This document shows, in pieces, positions 1 to 8,911 of a DNA stretch of 64,000 nucleotides. The notes under the pieces were generated by a model. The model searched no databases and was not told the DNA's origin. It saw only the letters and a program-made list of their open reading frames with translations. The stretch spans positions 62,001 to 126,000 of the forward strand of contig JASGMJ010000011.1 of NCBI GenBank assembly GCA_030156535.1, given 5' to 3'. The translations under genes were made by a program, and so were the position numbers. The DNA comes from Candidatus Sumerlaeota bacterium (GTDB lineage: Bacteria; Sumerlaeota; Sumerlaeia; SLMS01; JAHLLQ01). The stretch's first letter is position 1, and each line of letters opens with the position of its first letter.

Positions 1-2
1 GC

Positions 3-518
3 AAGAAGATCAACAGCTCGATCTTCCCGGGCCTGCAGGGTGGCCCGCTCATGCACCAGGTCGCGGCCAAGGCCGTCGCTTTCGGCGAGGCGCTCAAGCC
101 CTCGTTCCGCGACTACGCGCGCCAGGTCATCGCCAACGCCAAGGTGCTCGGCGAAGTGCTCGTCGAGAACGGCATGAGACTGGTCGCCGGTGGCACGGAC
201 ACGCACCTGGTTCTCGTTGATCTGACCCCGGTGGGCGTCACTGGCAAGGCGGCCAGCGATGCGCTTGAGGACGCCGGCATCACCATCAACATGAACATGA
301 TCCCCTTTGACACCCGCAAGCCGACCGAATGCAGCGGCATCCGTATCGGAACACCAGTGCTGACGAGCCGCGGCATGAAGGAAGCAGAAATCCGCACCAT
401 CGCTGCCTGGATCGCCGAAGTCGTCAAGAACGTCGAGGATCAGGCCACGATCAAGCGCGTCCGCGCCCAGGTCGAGGAACTCGCCTCCGCCTTCCCCATG
501 CGTGCGAACGAAGGCTGA
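3..518 (+). CDS. glyA: Serine hydroxymethyltransferase, C-terminal part (5' truncated by window edge)
   Basis: Open frame from position 3; KKINSSIFPGLQGGPLMHQVAAKAVAFGEAL...GTDTHLVLVDL...SGIRIGTPVLTSRG motifs typical of GlyA. Confidence 0.96.
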   Translation, partial: KKINSSIFPGLQGGPLMHQVAAKAVAFGEALKPSFRDYARQVIANAKVLGEVLVENGMRLVAGGTDTHLVLVDLTPVGVTGKAASDALEDAGITINMNMIPFDTRKPTECSGIRIGTPVLTSRGMKEAEIRTIAAWIAEVVKNVEDQATIKRVRAQVEELASAFPMRANEG

Positions 519-558
519 CAACTCGCCCGGCGTGTCACGCCCGCCTCAGGAGAAAGCC

Positions 559-1557
559 ATGAAAGCCATCATTCCGGTTGCCGGATTCGGGACAAGAATG
601 CGTCCCCACACATGGAACGTCCCGAAGGTCCTGATGAACGTCGCGGGCAAGCCGATGCTCGATCACATCATGGACGACCTGATCGAGGCGGGCGTCACGG
701 GCGTCACCTTCATTGTCGGATTTCTCGGCGATGAAATCGAGAAGCATATCCGCGCCACCTATCCGAAGATCGAGACGAACTTCGTCGTGCAGAAAGAGAT
801 GCTCGGCCTGGGGCACGCCATCAGCCTTGGCAAGAAGTACCACCAGAAGGACAAGGACCTGCTCATCATCCTGGGCGACACGATTGTGCGCGCGGATTTC
901 AAGAAGCTCTTCAAGTCGAAGCACACCGAACTCGGTGTGCGCGAAGTCGAGGACCCGCGCCGCTTTGGCGTGGTGAAGCTCGATGCGAAGGGCAACATCA
1001 GCGGCATGGTCGAGAAGCCCAAGGACCCGCCGACCAATCTCGCCATCGTCGGAGTTTACAAGATCAACGATCCCGCCCTGCTGTTCAAGGGGCTCGATCA
1101 CATCATCAAGAAGGACATCCGCACGGCGAAGGAAATCCAGCTCACCGATGCGCTGGCCTGGATGCTGGAGAAGGGGCACGTTATGCGCCCCTTCGCGATC
1201 GATGGCTGGCTCGATTGCGGCAAGCCCGAAACGCTGTTCGAGACCAACGCCGCCATTCTCGCCGAGAGCCCCAAGGCCGTGCAGGCCGGATACCGGAAAC
1301 GCTATCGCGAGGCCGTGATCATCCCCCCCGTCTTTATTGGGGACGGAGTCGAACTCGCTGGCGCCGTTATTGGCCCCAATGCTGTTCTGGGAAAGGGAAC
1401 AAAGGTGAGCAACGCCGTCGTGCGCGACAGCATCATTGGCGAGAACGCCACCATTGCGAACGCGGTGCTGAAGGACTCGCTCGTCGGCGACGACGCCGTT
1501 GTCGAAGGCACCGCGGCCTCCCTCAACGTCACTTCAACGAGCGTCTGCAAATACTGA
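559..1557 (+). CDS. Sugar nucleotidyltransferase (NTP_transferase family with left-handed beta-helix C-terminus)
   Basis: MKAIIPVAGFGTRMRPHTWNVPKVLMNVAGKPMLDHIMDDL N-terminus; hexapeptide-like C-terminal repeats; AGGAGA RBS just upstream of 559. Confidence 0.93.
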   Translation: MKAIIPVAGFGTRMRPHTWNVPKVLMNVAGKPMLDHIMDDLIEAGVTGVTFIVGFLGDEIEKHIRATYPKIETNFVVQKEMLGLGHAISLGKKYHQKDKDLLIILGDTIVRADFKKLFKSKHTELGVREVEDPRRFGVVKLDAKGNISGMVEKPKDPPTNLAIVGVYKINDPALLFKGLDHIIKKDIRTAKEIQLTDALAWMLEKGHVMRPFAIDGWLDCGKPETLFETNAAILAESPKAVQAGYRKRYREAVIIPPVFIGDGVELAGAVIGPNAVLGKGTKVSNAVVRDSIIGENATIANAVLKDSLVGDDAVVEGTAASLNVTSTSVCKY

Positions 1558-1564
1558 GTGCTTT

Positions 1565-1591
1565 CTCCGGCTTGCGCAACGCAAGCCGGAG
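1565..1591. terminator. Hairpin between convergent genes
   Basis: Perfect 12-bp stem CTCCGGCTTGCG-CAA-CGCAAGCCGGAG between the stops of two convergent genes. Confidence 0.7.
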
Positions 1592-1592
1592 C

Positions 1593-3116
1593 TCATCGGC
1601 TGCAAGTCGCCACAGGGTAGATCAGGGTGAAGCGCGAACCCTGGCCCATGCCGCTTGAGACCCTGATCTCGCCACGCGTGGCCTGGACGAGAATACGGGT
1701 CACGGCCAGACCGAGTCCAAGCCCCTCGTGCGAGCGCGTCAGGCTGTTGTCGACCTGGTAAAATTCCTCGAAGATTTGCTGCATCTTGTCCGGTGGAATC
1801 CCCTCGCCGTGGTCCGTGATCGAGATCGCCAGCGTGTGGTCGGACTGGCGTTCGAACTCGACCACGACATGATCGTGAGTCGGGGAAAACTTCACGGCGT
1901 TGTCCAGCAGGTGAAAATAAATGCGCTCGAGTGCCTGAACATCGCAGAGGATGTTTGGAACGGTGCCCTCGAAATGCGGTTCGATTTCGATGCGTTTGTC
2001 GCGGCGTCGGAACTCGAGCTTGGGCAGCGTGGAGAAGAGCGTTTCGAGCGGATCGACGGCGATGAGGTGGACGTCGCTGATGCCTTCGGCCTTGATCTCC
2101 GCGATTTCGATCAGATCGGTCACCATGTTGCTCAGGTGCCCGGTGTTCTTTGCCACGCGCGTCAGCAGGCTGCGGTGCGTTTCCGTGACGTCGCCCACCT
2201 TGCCGTTCAGGATCAATTCGACGAAGCCGCTGATCGCCGTCAGTGGCGTGCGCAGTTCGTGCGAGATGACGGACAGGAAGTTCGACTTGAGTTGATCAAC
2301 CGCCTTCAGCTCCTCGTAGGTCTTCTCGAGGTCGCGGATAAGCTCGGAGTTCTGCAGGGCGAGTGCCCCCTGCGTGGCAAACCAGTCGAGCGATTCCGCG
2401 TCATCGGGCGTGAGGGGTTCGCGCGTCAGATGCTTGTCGAGAAAGATGAGTGCCCGCAGCCCTCTCTTGGTGCGAATGGGCACGAGGGCGAACTGGTGGG
2501 GGAGAATATCCGCGAGCTCGGCGGGTACCCGGATCGCCTCTTTCTGCAGATCGAAGATACGCGGTCCCTGGATCGTTCGGGCACGAACGAAGAGCGGGAA
2601 AAGTGGGGACGGAGTGTCCTCCTCCTCGAAGAGGTAGCGCAGGCGCTCGACGGTGCTGCTCTCCGGGCTGTCTGTTCCCAGGCGCTGAAAGACAGTAACC
2701 CACTGGCTGCCGAGTTCCAGGGTGCGCAGTTCGTCGGCCGCCTTGTCGTCGCGCTCGGCGAGAGCCATCAGGTCGGCGCGGCGCTTTTCGAGGAAGGCGT
2801 TTTCCGCTCCCAGTTCCTCGCGGAGTTCCTCGCGCTCCTCGATCGAACGAAAGCCGATGGAGAACTTGCCGACGAGTTCATCGCCGCCCGAAGAGACCTC
2901 GAAGAGAATCGCCCGCGAGTAGCCAAGACCGAGAGGGGAAATCAGTCCGGAGATCAGGACGGAGTAGACGTCCTCCGTATCCACGACAGAGCTCAGCTCC
3001 ACGGAGATGCGCGTGACCAGACGCACCTGTTTGACGAGGTGCTCGATGCGCGGCGTCGTGACGGAATCAGTGTTGGACACAGGGCGCTCCCCGAAGCTTT
3101 CGGCCGGTTGGGTCAC
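1593..3116 (-). CDS. Sensor histidine kinase with N-terminal GAF-like region (HisKA + HATPase_c)
   Basis: SNFLSVISHELRTPLTAISGF H-box; LDNAVKFSP N-box; DHGEGIPPDKMQQIFEEFYQ and GLGLGLAV G-boxes. Confidence 0.93.
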   Translation of the reverse strand: MTQPAESFGERPVSNTDSVTTPRIEHLVKQVRLVTRISVELSSVVDTEDVYSVLISGLISPLGLGYSRAILFEVSSGGDELVGKFSIGFRSIEEREELREELGAENAFLEKRRADLMALAERDDKAADELRTLELGSQWVTVFQRLGTDSPESSTVERLRYLFEEEDTPSPLFPLFVRARTIQGPRIFDLQKEAIRVPAELADILPHQFALVPIRTKRGLRALIFLDKHLTREPLTPDDAESLDWFATQGALALQNSELIRDLEKTYEELKAVDQLKSNFLSVISHELRTPLTAISGFVELILNGKVGDVTETHRSLLTRVAKNTGHLSNMVTDLIEIAEIKAEGISDVHLIAVDPLETLFSTLPKLEFRRRDKRIEIEPHFEGTVPNILCDVQALERIYFHLLDNAVKFSPTHDHVVVEFERQSDHTLAISITDHGEGIPPDKMQQIFEEFYQVDNSLTRSHEGLGLGLAVTRILVQATRGEIRVSSGMGQGSRFTLIYPVATCSR

Positions 3117-3170
3117 AGAGTTCCGGCCCTCTGCAAGTGAAACCCATCCCGCTGGGGGCGTAAAGGGCGT

Positions 3171-3797
3171 TCAGGCGGATTCCGACGGTTTGTTGTACTT
3201 GGTCATCGTCAGGACGGTTCCCTTGCCCTCCGGGAACTCAAAGGTCACTTCATCCATGAAGCTGCGGATGATGTAGATGCCAAGCCCCCCCTTGGCCCCC
3301 TTCTCGATGAACTCTTCGATGCTGTTGACGCCCTCGGGGGTCTGGTTCGCCCCGATGCCGTGGTCGATGATCTGGAATTGAACCCAACCATCGCCGAGCG
3401 AAACGCGCATTTTGATAACGCACTCGGGCGAGTCTCCGGACTGCTGTGCCTTGTCGTCGGCGAAATGGGGGAGGCGGGGAATGACACGGCGTTCAGCCGG
3501 ATCGAGGTCCGGCGAAACTCCGACGTGCTTGTAGGCGTGACGGACGACGTTCGCGCAGGCCTCATCCACGGCCATCTCGATCTGGTCGATTGCTTCTTCG
3601 GTGAAGCCCGCCTCCTGAGCCAGTGTCTTGGACACGCTGCGCAGCAACGAGAGGATCCGCGGCTCAACCGGGCAACGCAACTCGATGTCGAGTGCGTTCG
3701 GTTGCACTGTTTGAGAATCGCTTCCGGGAATCACGGCCTGAGCCTCCATGACAATCCTTGTCGAGGGTCTGATGCCGGGTGTCTCCGGTGCATGCAT
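3171..3797 (-). CDS. RsbW/SpoIIAB-like anti-sigma serine kinase (HATPase_c_2)
   Basis: IEMAVDEACANVVRHAY, IIDHGIGAN, GGLGIYIIRSFMDEV motifs; ATGA overlap with upstream STAS gene. Confidence 0.88.
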   Translation of the reverse strand: MHAPETPGIRPSTRIVMEAQAVIPGSDSQTVQPNALDIELRCPVEPRILSLLRSVSKTLAQEAGFTEEAIDQIEMAVDEACANVVRHAYKHVGVSPDLDPAERRVIPRLPHFADDKAQQSGDSPECVIKMRVSLGDGWVQFQIIDHGIGANQTPEGVNSIEEFIEKGAKGGLGIYIIRSFMDEVTFEFPEGKGTVLTMTKYNKPSESA

Positions 3798-4174
3798 CAG
3801 CTTGAGAACGATCGCTGGATCCCAGCGTCATCCTCCGCGATCGTAAAGATATTGGTGAAGCCAAGCGTGCGGAAAACCCGGAAGACTTTCTCCGTGGGCT
3901 TGAGGAGAACGACGTCTCCTCCCCTCTTGCGCAGGCGGTGGGTCAACCCCATCAGGGCGCTGATACCCGCAGACGAAATGTAGTTCAACTGCGACAAGTC
4001 GATCAGCAAGCGATCCGAGTTGGACTTGTCCAGCAGCTCCGTCAGGCTCTTCTCAAAGCTCACGACCGTGTGACTGTCCAGGCATCCAATCACGTCCACC
4101 CGCTGAATGCCGTGCGTCTCCTGTGCCTCGTGAATTTTGATGTCATAGCTTTTCATCCTGACGGCACTCCTCAT
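3797..4174 (-). CDS. STAS-domain anti-anti-sigma factor (RsbV/SpoIIAA-like)
   Basis: LLIDLSQLNYISSAGISALMGLTHRLRKRGGDVVLLKPTEKVFRVFRTLGF, phosphorylatable Ser in DLSxLxYISSAG. Confidence 0.92.
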   Translation of the reverse strand: MRSAVRMKSYDIKIHEAQETHGIQRVDVIGCLDSHTVVSFEKSLTELLDKSNSDRLLIDLSQLNYISSAGISALMGLTHRLRKRGGDVVLLKPTEKVFRVFRTLGFTNIFTIAEDDAGIQRSFSS

Positions 4175-4180
4175 TCCATC

Positions 4181-5659
4181 TCAACCGACTTTGGCTGAAT
4201 CCAGCTCTGTCTCGTACTGAGATTCGCCCACCCAGCGGATCACGACAAGTGTAATGTCGTCGTGCTGGGGGATCCCTTCAGTAAAAACACCGATGTCTTC
4301 CATTACGGTTCGCACCAGTTCTCCGGGCGCCGTTTGTCCGTGCTTGCGCAGCATTTCCTTGAAGCGTGGAACCCCGTATTCCTCCTGCTGGGGATTCATG
4401 GCTTCCGGCACGCCATCGGTGTACAGAACGGCTGTTCCAGAATTCCGCAGGTTCACCTCGCCCTCTTCCATCATGTCGAAGACTTCGCCCTCGATCATGC
4501 CGAGCACGATGCCCGATGGCTCGTAGCTTGTGATTTCGCAACCCTCCGCACAGCAGAAGAGGGGCTCGTGTCCGGCGCGCGCAAAGCGGAAGAGCCCACT
4601 GCGCAGATCCAGAATGCCGTAGGTGGCGGAAATGAAAACACTTTCCTTGGTGTCGCGCATGACCTGCGAGTTTACTTTCTTGAGCACGGCACGGGGCGAG
4701 TACTTGCCAGGTGCCTCGGCCCTCAACGTCGCGCGCAGCGTGGCCATCACGAGGGCTCCCGGGATGCCCTTGCCGGAAACGTCGCCCACCACGATCCCCA
4801 GATGGTGCTCGTCCACTTCGATGAAATCGAAGTAGTCGCCGCCCACTTCGAGGGCAGGTTGGCTCATGCCGAAGATTTCGATTTGGGGGTACTCCGGCAT
4901 CTTGCTGGGAAGCAGCGCCGCCTGGAACTCGTGGGCGATCTGCAGCTCCTGCTCCAGGCGCTGCTTCTCGCTCAGCTCCTCGTAGAGCCGCACGATGTCG
5001 AGTGTCACGGACGCCTGATCCGCCAGCGCGGTGACCAGGCTCAGGTCCTGGCCGTCGAACGTCGCGCCCGGCTTCGAGTCGTCCTTCTTGTTGATCAGCA
5101 CCAGAACACCGAGCACGTCGCCGCGCACCGCCAGCGGCGCCAGAATCAGATCCACCAGCGGGACGAGATCGTTGGCCGAGCGCGGGACGCGGCCGTCCTC
5201 GCGGGCATTGGGGATCAGAATCGACTCGCCGTACTTCGCGACGTGCCCGATGATTCCCTCGCCGACCTGAATGCGCTCCTTCTTGACGTAGTCGGTCAGG
5301 AACTTGCGCTTGGAGATCAGCTTCTCCGAGGTGACTTCGTGGAGTGGCGGGAAGAGGCCCTGGACGACGCGCGCGTGCAGCGTTTTCGAATCGCCCTTGT
5401 CCTTCAGGAAAATCGCCCCCGCCTCCGCACGCGTCGCATTACAGCAAAACTCCACGACCATTTCCAGAGTCTGGTCCAAGTCGAGGCGTTTCGTGATGCG
5501 CGAGCCAATCTCGTTGAGGAAACTGAAAACGGTGGCCCGTTCGTGGTCGCGCAGGTGAAGAAGGTAATTGGCTTCCCACAGCAACTTGCGCGAGCGCACC
5601 CAGCTGTAGGCCAGCCAGCAGCAGGAGCCAAAGAGCAGGAGTATGAGAATCCACTTCAT
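4181..5659 (-). CDS. GAF-domain PP2C/SpoIIE-type serine phosphatase (RsbU-like), N-terminal TM segment
   Basis: VGGDYFDFIEVDEHHLGIVVGDVSGKGIPGALVMA and LYTDGVPEAMN, HDDITLVVIRW; MKWILILLLFGSCCWLAYSW TM. Confidence 0.92.
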   Translation of the reverse strand: MKWILILLLFGSCCWLAYSWVRSRKLLWEANYLLHLRDHERATVFSFLNEIGSRITKRLDLDQTLEMVVEFCCNATRAEAGAIFLKDKGDSKTLHARVVQGLFPPLHEVTSEKLISKRKFLTDYVKKERIQVGEGIIGHVAKYGESILIPNAREDGRVPRSANDLVPLVDLILAPLAVRGDVLGVLVLINKKDDSKPGATFDGQDLSLVTALADQASVTLDIVRLYEELSEKQRLEQELQIAHEFQAALLPSKMPEYPQIEIFGMSQPALEVGGDYFDFIEVDEHHLGIVVGDVSGKGIPGALVMATLRATLRAEAPGKYSPRAVLKKVNSQVMRDTKESVFISATYGILDLRSGLFRFARAGHEPLFCCAEGCEITSYEPSGIVLGMIEGEVFDMMEEGEVNLRNSGTAVLYTDGVPEAMNPQQEEYGVPRFKEMLRKHGQTAPGELVRTVMEDIGVFTEGIPQHDDITLVVIRWVGESQYETELDSAKVG

Positions 5660-5799
5660 CGACAGGCTACCTGAAGACCTGCTGCCATCGCAGGACATTG
5701 AGAATTCATCTGGCCCCTTTTCGCGATGGAAGCAACTGCAATCCCAGTGCCTGTGAAGCAGGTGGGGAACGGGCCCGGCGAAAGGATCGCGAAACGCAC

Positions 5800-7893
5800 A
5801 TGGCGGAGAATCAAACACAACGTGGCAGCGGCGTTGGTACCTTTGTGGGTTGGGCGGCGCTCGTCTGGGCCGTGCTGATTCTTCTCCTCTGGCGCCGTGA
5901 TGCCTGGAACATCGGTTACAATCCGCCGATTTATCCCGAAGGTCTGCCCTGGGAGTTTCCCGCTGCCCAACTCCGCGCTGCCGCCAGTTTCCTGCTGCTC
6001 ACTCTCTTCGGCCTGGGGTGGGGGGCATGGGCGGGCAGGCTGCTGGGCGTTCTGCCCACGCGCGCCGGAGTGGCGCGTCTGGCCGTTCTGGTGCTGCTCG
6101 GGCACGCCGTCATGGCCCTGCTTGTTTTCGCGGTGGGGATTGCCGGTCTATTTCCGTGGGGCTTGCTCATTCTGGTAGTGGGACTGGGTGGCTTTCGGAG
6201 CGAAATCGCCGCCTGGCGTGGCTCGAGCCCGCAGGCCTGCCGTCTGTCGCGTGGTCAGGCGCTCTGGGTGGCGGTTGGCGTGCTGTCCGTGCTGTTCGCC
6301 TTTGTGCTGGCGCTGGCACCGGTGGTCGAGAGCGACGGGCTGCGCTACCACGTCACCGGCCCCCAGGAGTTCCTCAAGGCTGGCGGCATCGTTCATCTTC
6401 CCTATCAGGCATTCACGAATCTTCCCTTCCAGACGCACATGCTCTTCACTGCGGCGATGGCCTTTGCGAACGAGCGGGCCGCGCAGCTTGTTCACTGGGC
6501 CTATCTGCCGCTGGCCGCCGTGTTCCTTGGCCTGCTGACGAGACAGTTGCTGCGGGCCTTTCTGGCGGCACGGCGCGAGCCACACGACCCAGAGGCAGTC
6601 CGTTTTTGGTCCATTGCGGGCGGAGTTCTCGGCGCCTGCACGCCGGTCGCGCTGGTCATCGCCTCGTGGCCCAACGTCGATCTGAGCACGCTGGCCTTCA
6701 TGAGCGCCTCGCTCTGGGCGCTGTGCCCGGGGAGTCTCCGGCGTTTGGACAAGCGCCTTCTCCTCTCCGGCATCTTCACGGGTTGTGCGATTGGGACGAA
6801 GCTCACCGCCGTCATTGGCGGCGGCTTCACCGGACTCGTGGTGTTGGCACTTCTGCTGCCGCGCCCGCGCAAGGCGGCGCGCCTTGCACTGTTCGTCCTG
6901 CCCATCATCCTCGTCAGTGCCCCGTGGCCAGCCAAGAACCTCGCCTACCACGGCAACCCCGCCTATCCGGCTGGCTGGTCGGTGTTCGGTGGCGACGAGT
7001 GGACGGAAGATGCCGACCAGCTCTACAAGCGCCAGGTGGCCACCAAGGGGCGCGACAAGACCCCGGTGAATCTTCTGCTCTCGCCGCTGGATTCCACGTT
7101 CTATTGGCCCGACTACGAGTCGCACAATCCCGGCCCCGGTTTCCTCGCCCTTCTTCCGTTTGCGTTGGGCGGGCTTGGCTGGGGCCTGCTGCGCCGCCGT
7201 CACTCGCCGGTCGTTTGGCTCTTTGCCTTGCACGTGCTGGCCGGATGGATCGCGTGGTTTTACACGTACCAGAGTGTGCGCTTTCTCCTGCCGCAACTTG
7301 GCCTCGGTGTTGTCGCGGGCACTGCCGCCATCGCCTTCATAGCGCGCAGACGCCGCATCTTCCGTGTCGTCGCCGTGCCCATTGTTTTCCTGCTGGCCGT
7401 TGCGGCCATCGCGTGGCATGTCTCCTACTCGCTCGCCATGAACTACAAGCGCCCTCTGGCCGGTGCGCTGGGCATCGTGCCGGGTGAAATCTTTTTGTCG
7501 AACAACCTCAATTTCTACGATGCCGTTGAGTGGCTGAATCTGGAAGTCGAAGACGGTGAGAGCGTCTTCTACATTGGCGAGCATCGCGGGCTCTACGCCA
7601 GGTATCCTGCTGTCTACTCGGACTGGTTCGACGTTCCCCGGCTGCTCGTTGACATTCGCGCAACCGACACAAACGACGAGTTGCTCCGCTACTGGCGTGA
7701 ACTTGGCGTGCGCTATGTTTTGTGGAACTACGACGAACTGGGGCGCTACGAGTGGAACGCCTTCGAGCCGCGGTTCACACGCAAGGAATGGCAGCGCTTC
7801 CTCGATCTGCGCCAGCGCCTGCTGGCCCGCCGTGCCATCGTCATCAGTCCCCGCAAGGATGTCTTCGTCATCGATCTCACACTCGTTCCCTAG
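5800..7893 (+). CDS. Polytopic membrane protein, glycosyltransferase family 39/ArnT-like
   Basis: Multiple hydrophobic segments; ESDGLRYHVTGPQEFLKAGGIVHLPYQAFTNLPFQTHMLF N-terminal loop reminiscent of GT-C enzymes. Confidence 0.7.
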   Translation: MAENQTQRGSGVGTFVGWAALVWAVLILLLWRRDAWNIGYNPPIYPEGLPWEFPAAQLRAAASFLLLTLFGLGWGAWAGRLLGVLPTRAGVARLAVLVLLGHAVMALLVFAVGIAGLFPWGLLILVVGLGGFRSEIAAWRGSSPQACRLSRGQALWVAVGVLSVLFAFVLALAPVVESDGLRYHVTGPQEFLKAGGIVHLPYQAFTNLPFQTHMLFTAAMAFANERAAQLVHWAYLPLAAVFLGLLTRQLLRAFLAARREPHDPEAVRFWSIAGGVLGACTPVALVIASWPNVDLSTLAFMSASLWALCPGSLRRLDKRLLLSGIFTGCAIGTKLTAVIGGGFTGLVVLALLLPRPRKAARLALFVLPIILVSAPWPAKNLAYHGNPAYPAGWSVFGGDEWTEDADQLYKRQVATKGRDKTPVNLLLSPLDSTFYWPDYESHNPGPGFLALLPFALGGLGWGLLRRRHSPVVWLFALHVLAGWIAWFYTYQSVRFLLPQLGLGVVAGTAAIAFIARRRRIFRVVAVPIVFLLAVAAIAWHVSYSLAMNYKRPLAGALGIVPGEIFLSNNLNFYDAVEWLNLEVEDGESVFYIGEHRGLYARYPAVYSDWFDVPRLLVDIRATDTNDELLRYWRELGVRYVLWNYDELGRYEWNAFEPRFTRKEWQRFLDLRQRLLARRAIVISPRKDVFVIDLTLVP

Positions 7894-7928
7894 ACCGCTT
7901 TCCCATCCCACACACCAAGAGGCATGGC

Positions 7929-8909
7929 ATGAAACTCAACCGTATCGGCAACTCTGAAATTCGCGTCTCGGAAATCAGTCTTGGCTGTTGGACCATGGGT
8001 GGCTTGAACTGGGTGAATGGCACCCCCAACGGATGGGCGAACGTTGACGAGGACGAAGTCGTGCGCGCCATCAAGGCCGCCATCGACGCCGGAGTGAATC
8101 ACTTCGACAACGCCGACGTCTATGGCAACGGCAAGGCCGAGCGCATGCTGGCGCGCGCCTTCAGGAAACTCGGGCTCCGCAGCACCGACTACGTCGTCTC
8201 CACGAAAGTCGGGCACTTCCCGGGCACGGCCGAGCACGCCTACGAACCTGCCCACATCCGCCACCAGTGCGAGCAGTCCCTCATCAACCTCCAGCGCGAC
8301 TACATCGACATCTACTACCTTCACCACGGCAACTTCGGCGAGAACGACCGCTATCTCGAAGGCGCGGCGGAGACGCTGGACGCGCTTGTTGCCGAAGGCA
8401 AAATCCGCGTGAAAGGCCAGTCTGCCTACAGCGCCGCCGATTTCGCCAAGACCATTCCCGTCGTGCGTCCCGAAGTTCTGCAAAGCTGGTCGCATGCCAT
8501 GGACCCGCAGTTCATCCTGCCCGATTCACCGGTCGGCAAGCTCATGGCCGAACACAATCTCTCGTTTGTTGCCTTCAGTCCGCTCAATCAGGGGCTGCTG
8601 CTCGACAAGTTTGATCCCGAGAATCCGCCCACTTTCGACGAAGGCGATCATCGCAGAAACGCGAAGAAATTCACCCGCGAATCCCTGCTCGAAGTGCGTG
8701 CGAAAATGGCCCGCATCAAGGAACGTTTTGGCGGCGAAACGGAAACACTTGCGGGCGTGGCGCTGCGCTACGTGCTCGCCCATCCGCACGTTGCCTGCGT
8801 CATTCCCGGATTTCGCAACGAGAAGCAGGTGGCCTGCAACCTCTCGGCCGCAGGCTACGATCTCAGCGCCGAAGACGTTCGCTTCATCGCGGCGGTCTTT
8901 GCGGCCTGA
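7929..8909 (+). CDS. Aldo/keto reductase
   Basis: MKLNRIGNSEIRVSEISLGCWTMGG...GVNHFDNADVYGNGKAERMLARAF...STKVG...DYIDIYYLHHGN. Confidence 0.95.
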   Translation: MKLNRIGNSEIRVSEISLGCWTMGGLNWVNGTPNGWANVDEDEVVRAIKAAIDAGVNHFDNADVYGNGKAERMLARAFRKLGLRSTDYVVSTKVGHFPGTAEHAYEPAHIRHQCEQSLINLQRDYIDIYYLHHGNFGENDRYLEGAAETLDALVAEGKIRVKGQSAYSAADFAKTIPVVRPEVLQSWSHAMDPQFILPDSPVGKLMAEHNLSFVAFSPLNQGLLLDKFDPENPPTFDEGDHRRNAKKFTRESLLEVRAKMARIKERFGGETETLAGVALRYVLAHPHVACVIPGFRNEKQVACNLSAAGYDLSAEDVRFIAAVFAA

Positions 8910-8911
8910 AC

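Noticed and set aside
6148-7911. 587-aa minus-strand ORF opposite the GT39-like gene
   Set aside because: No domain signature; the plus-strand frame has clear TM and GT-C features.
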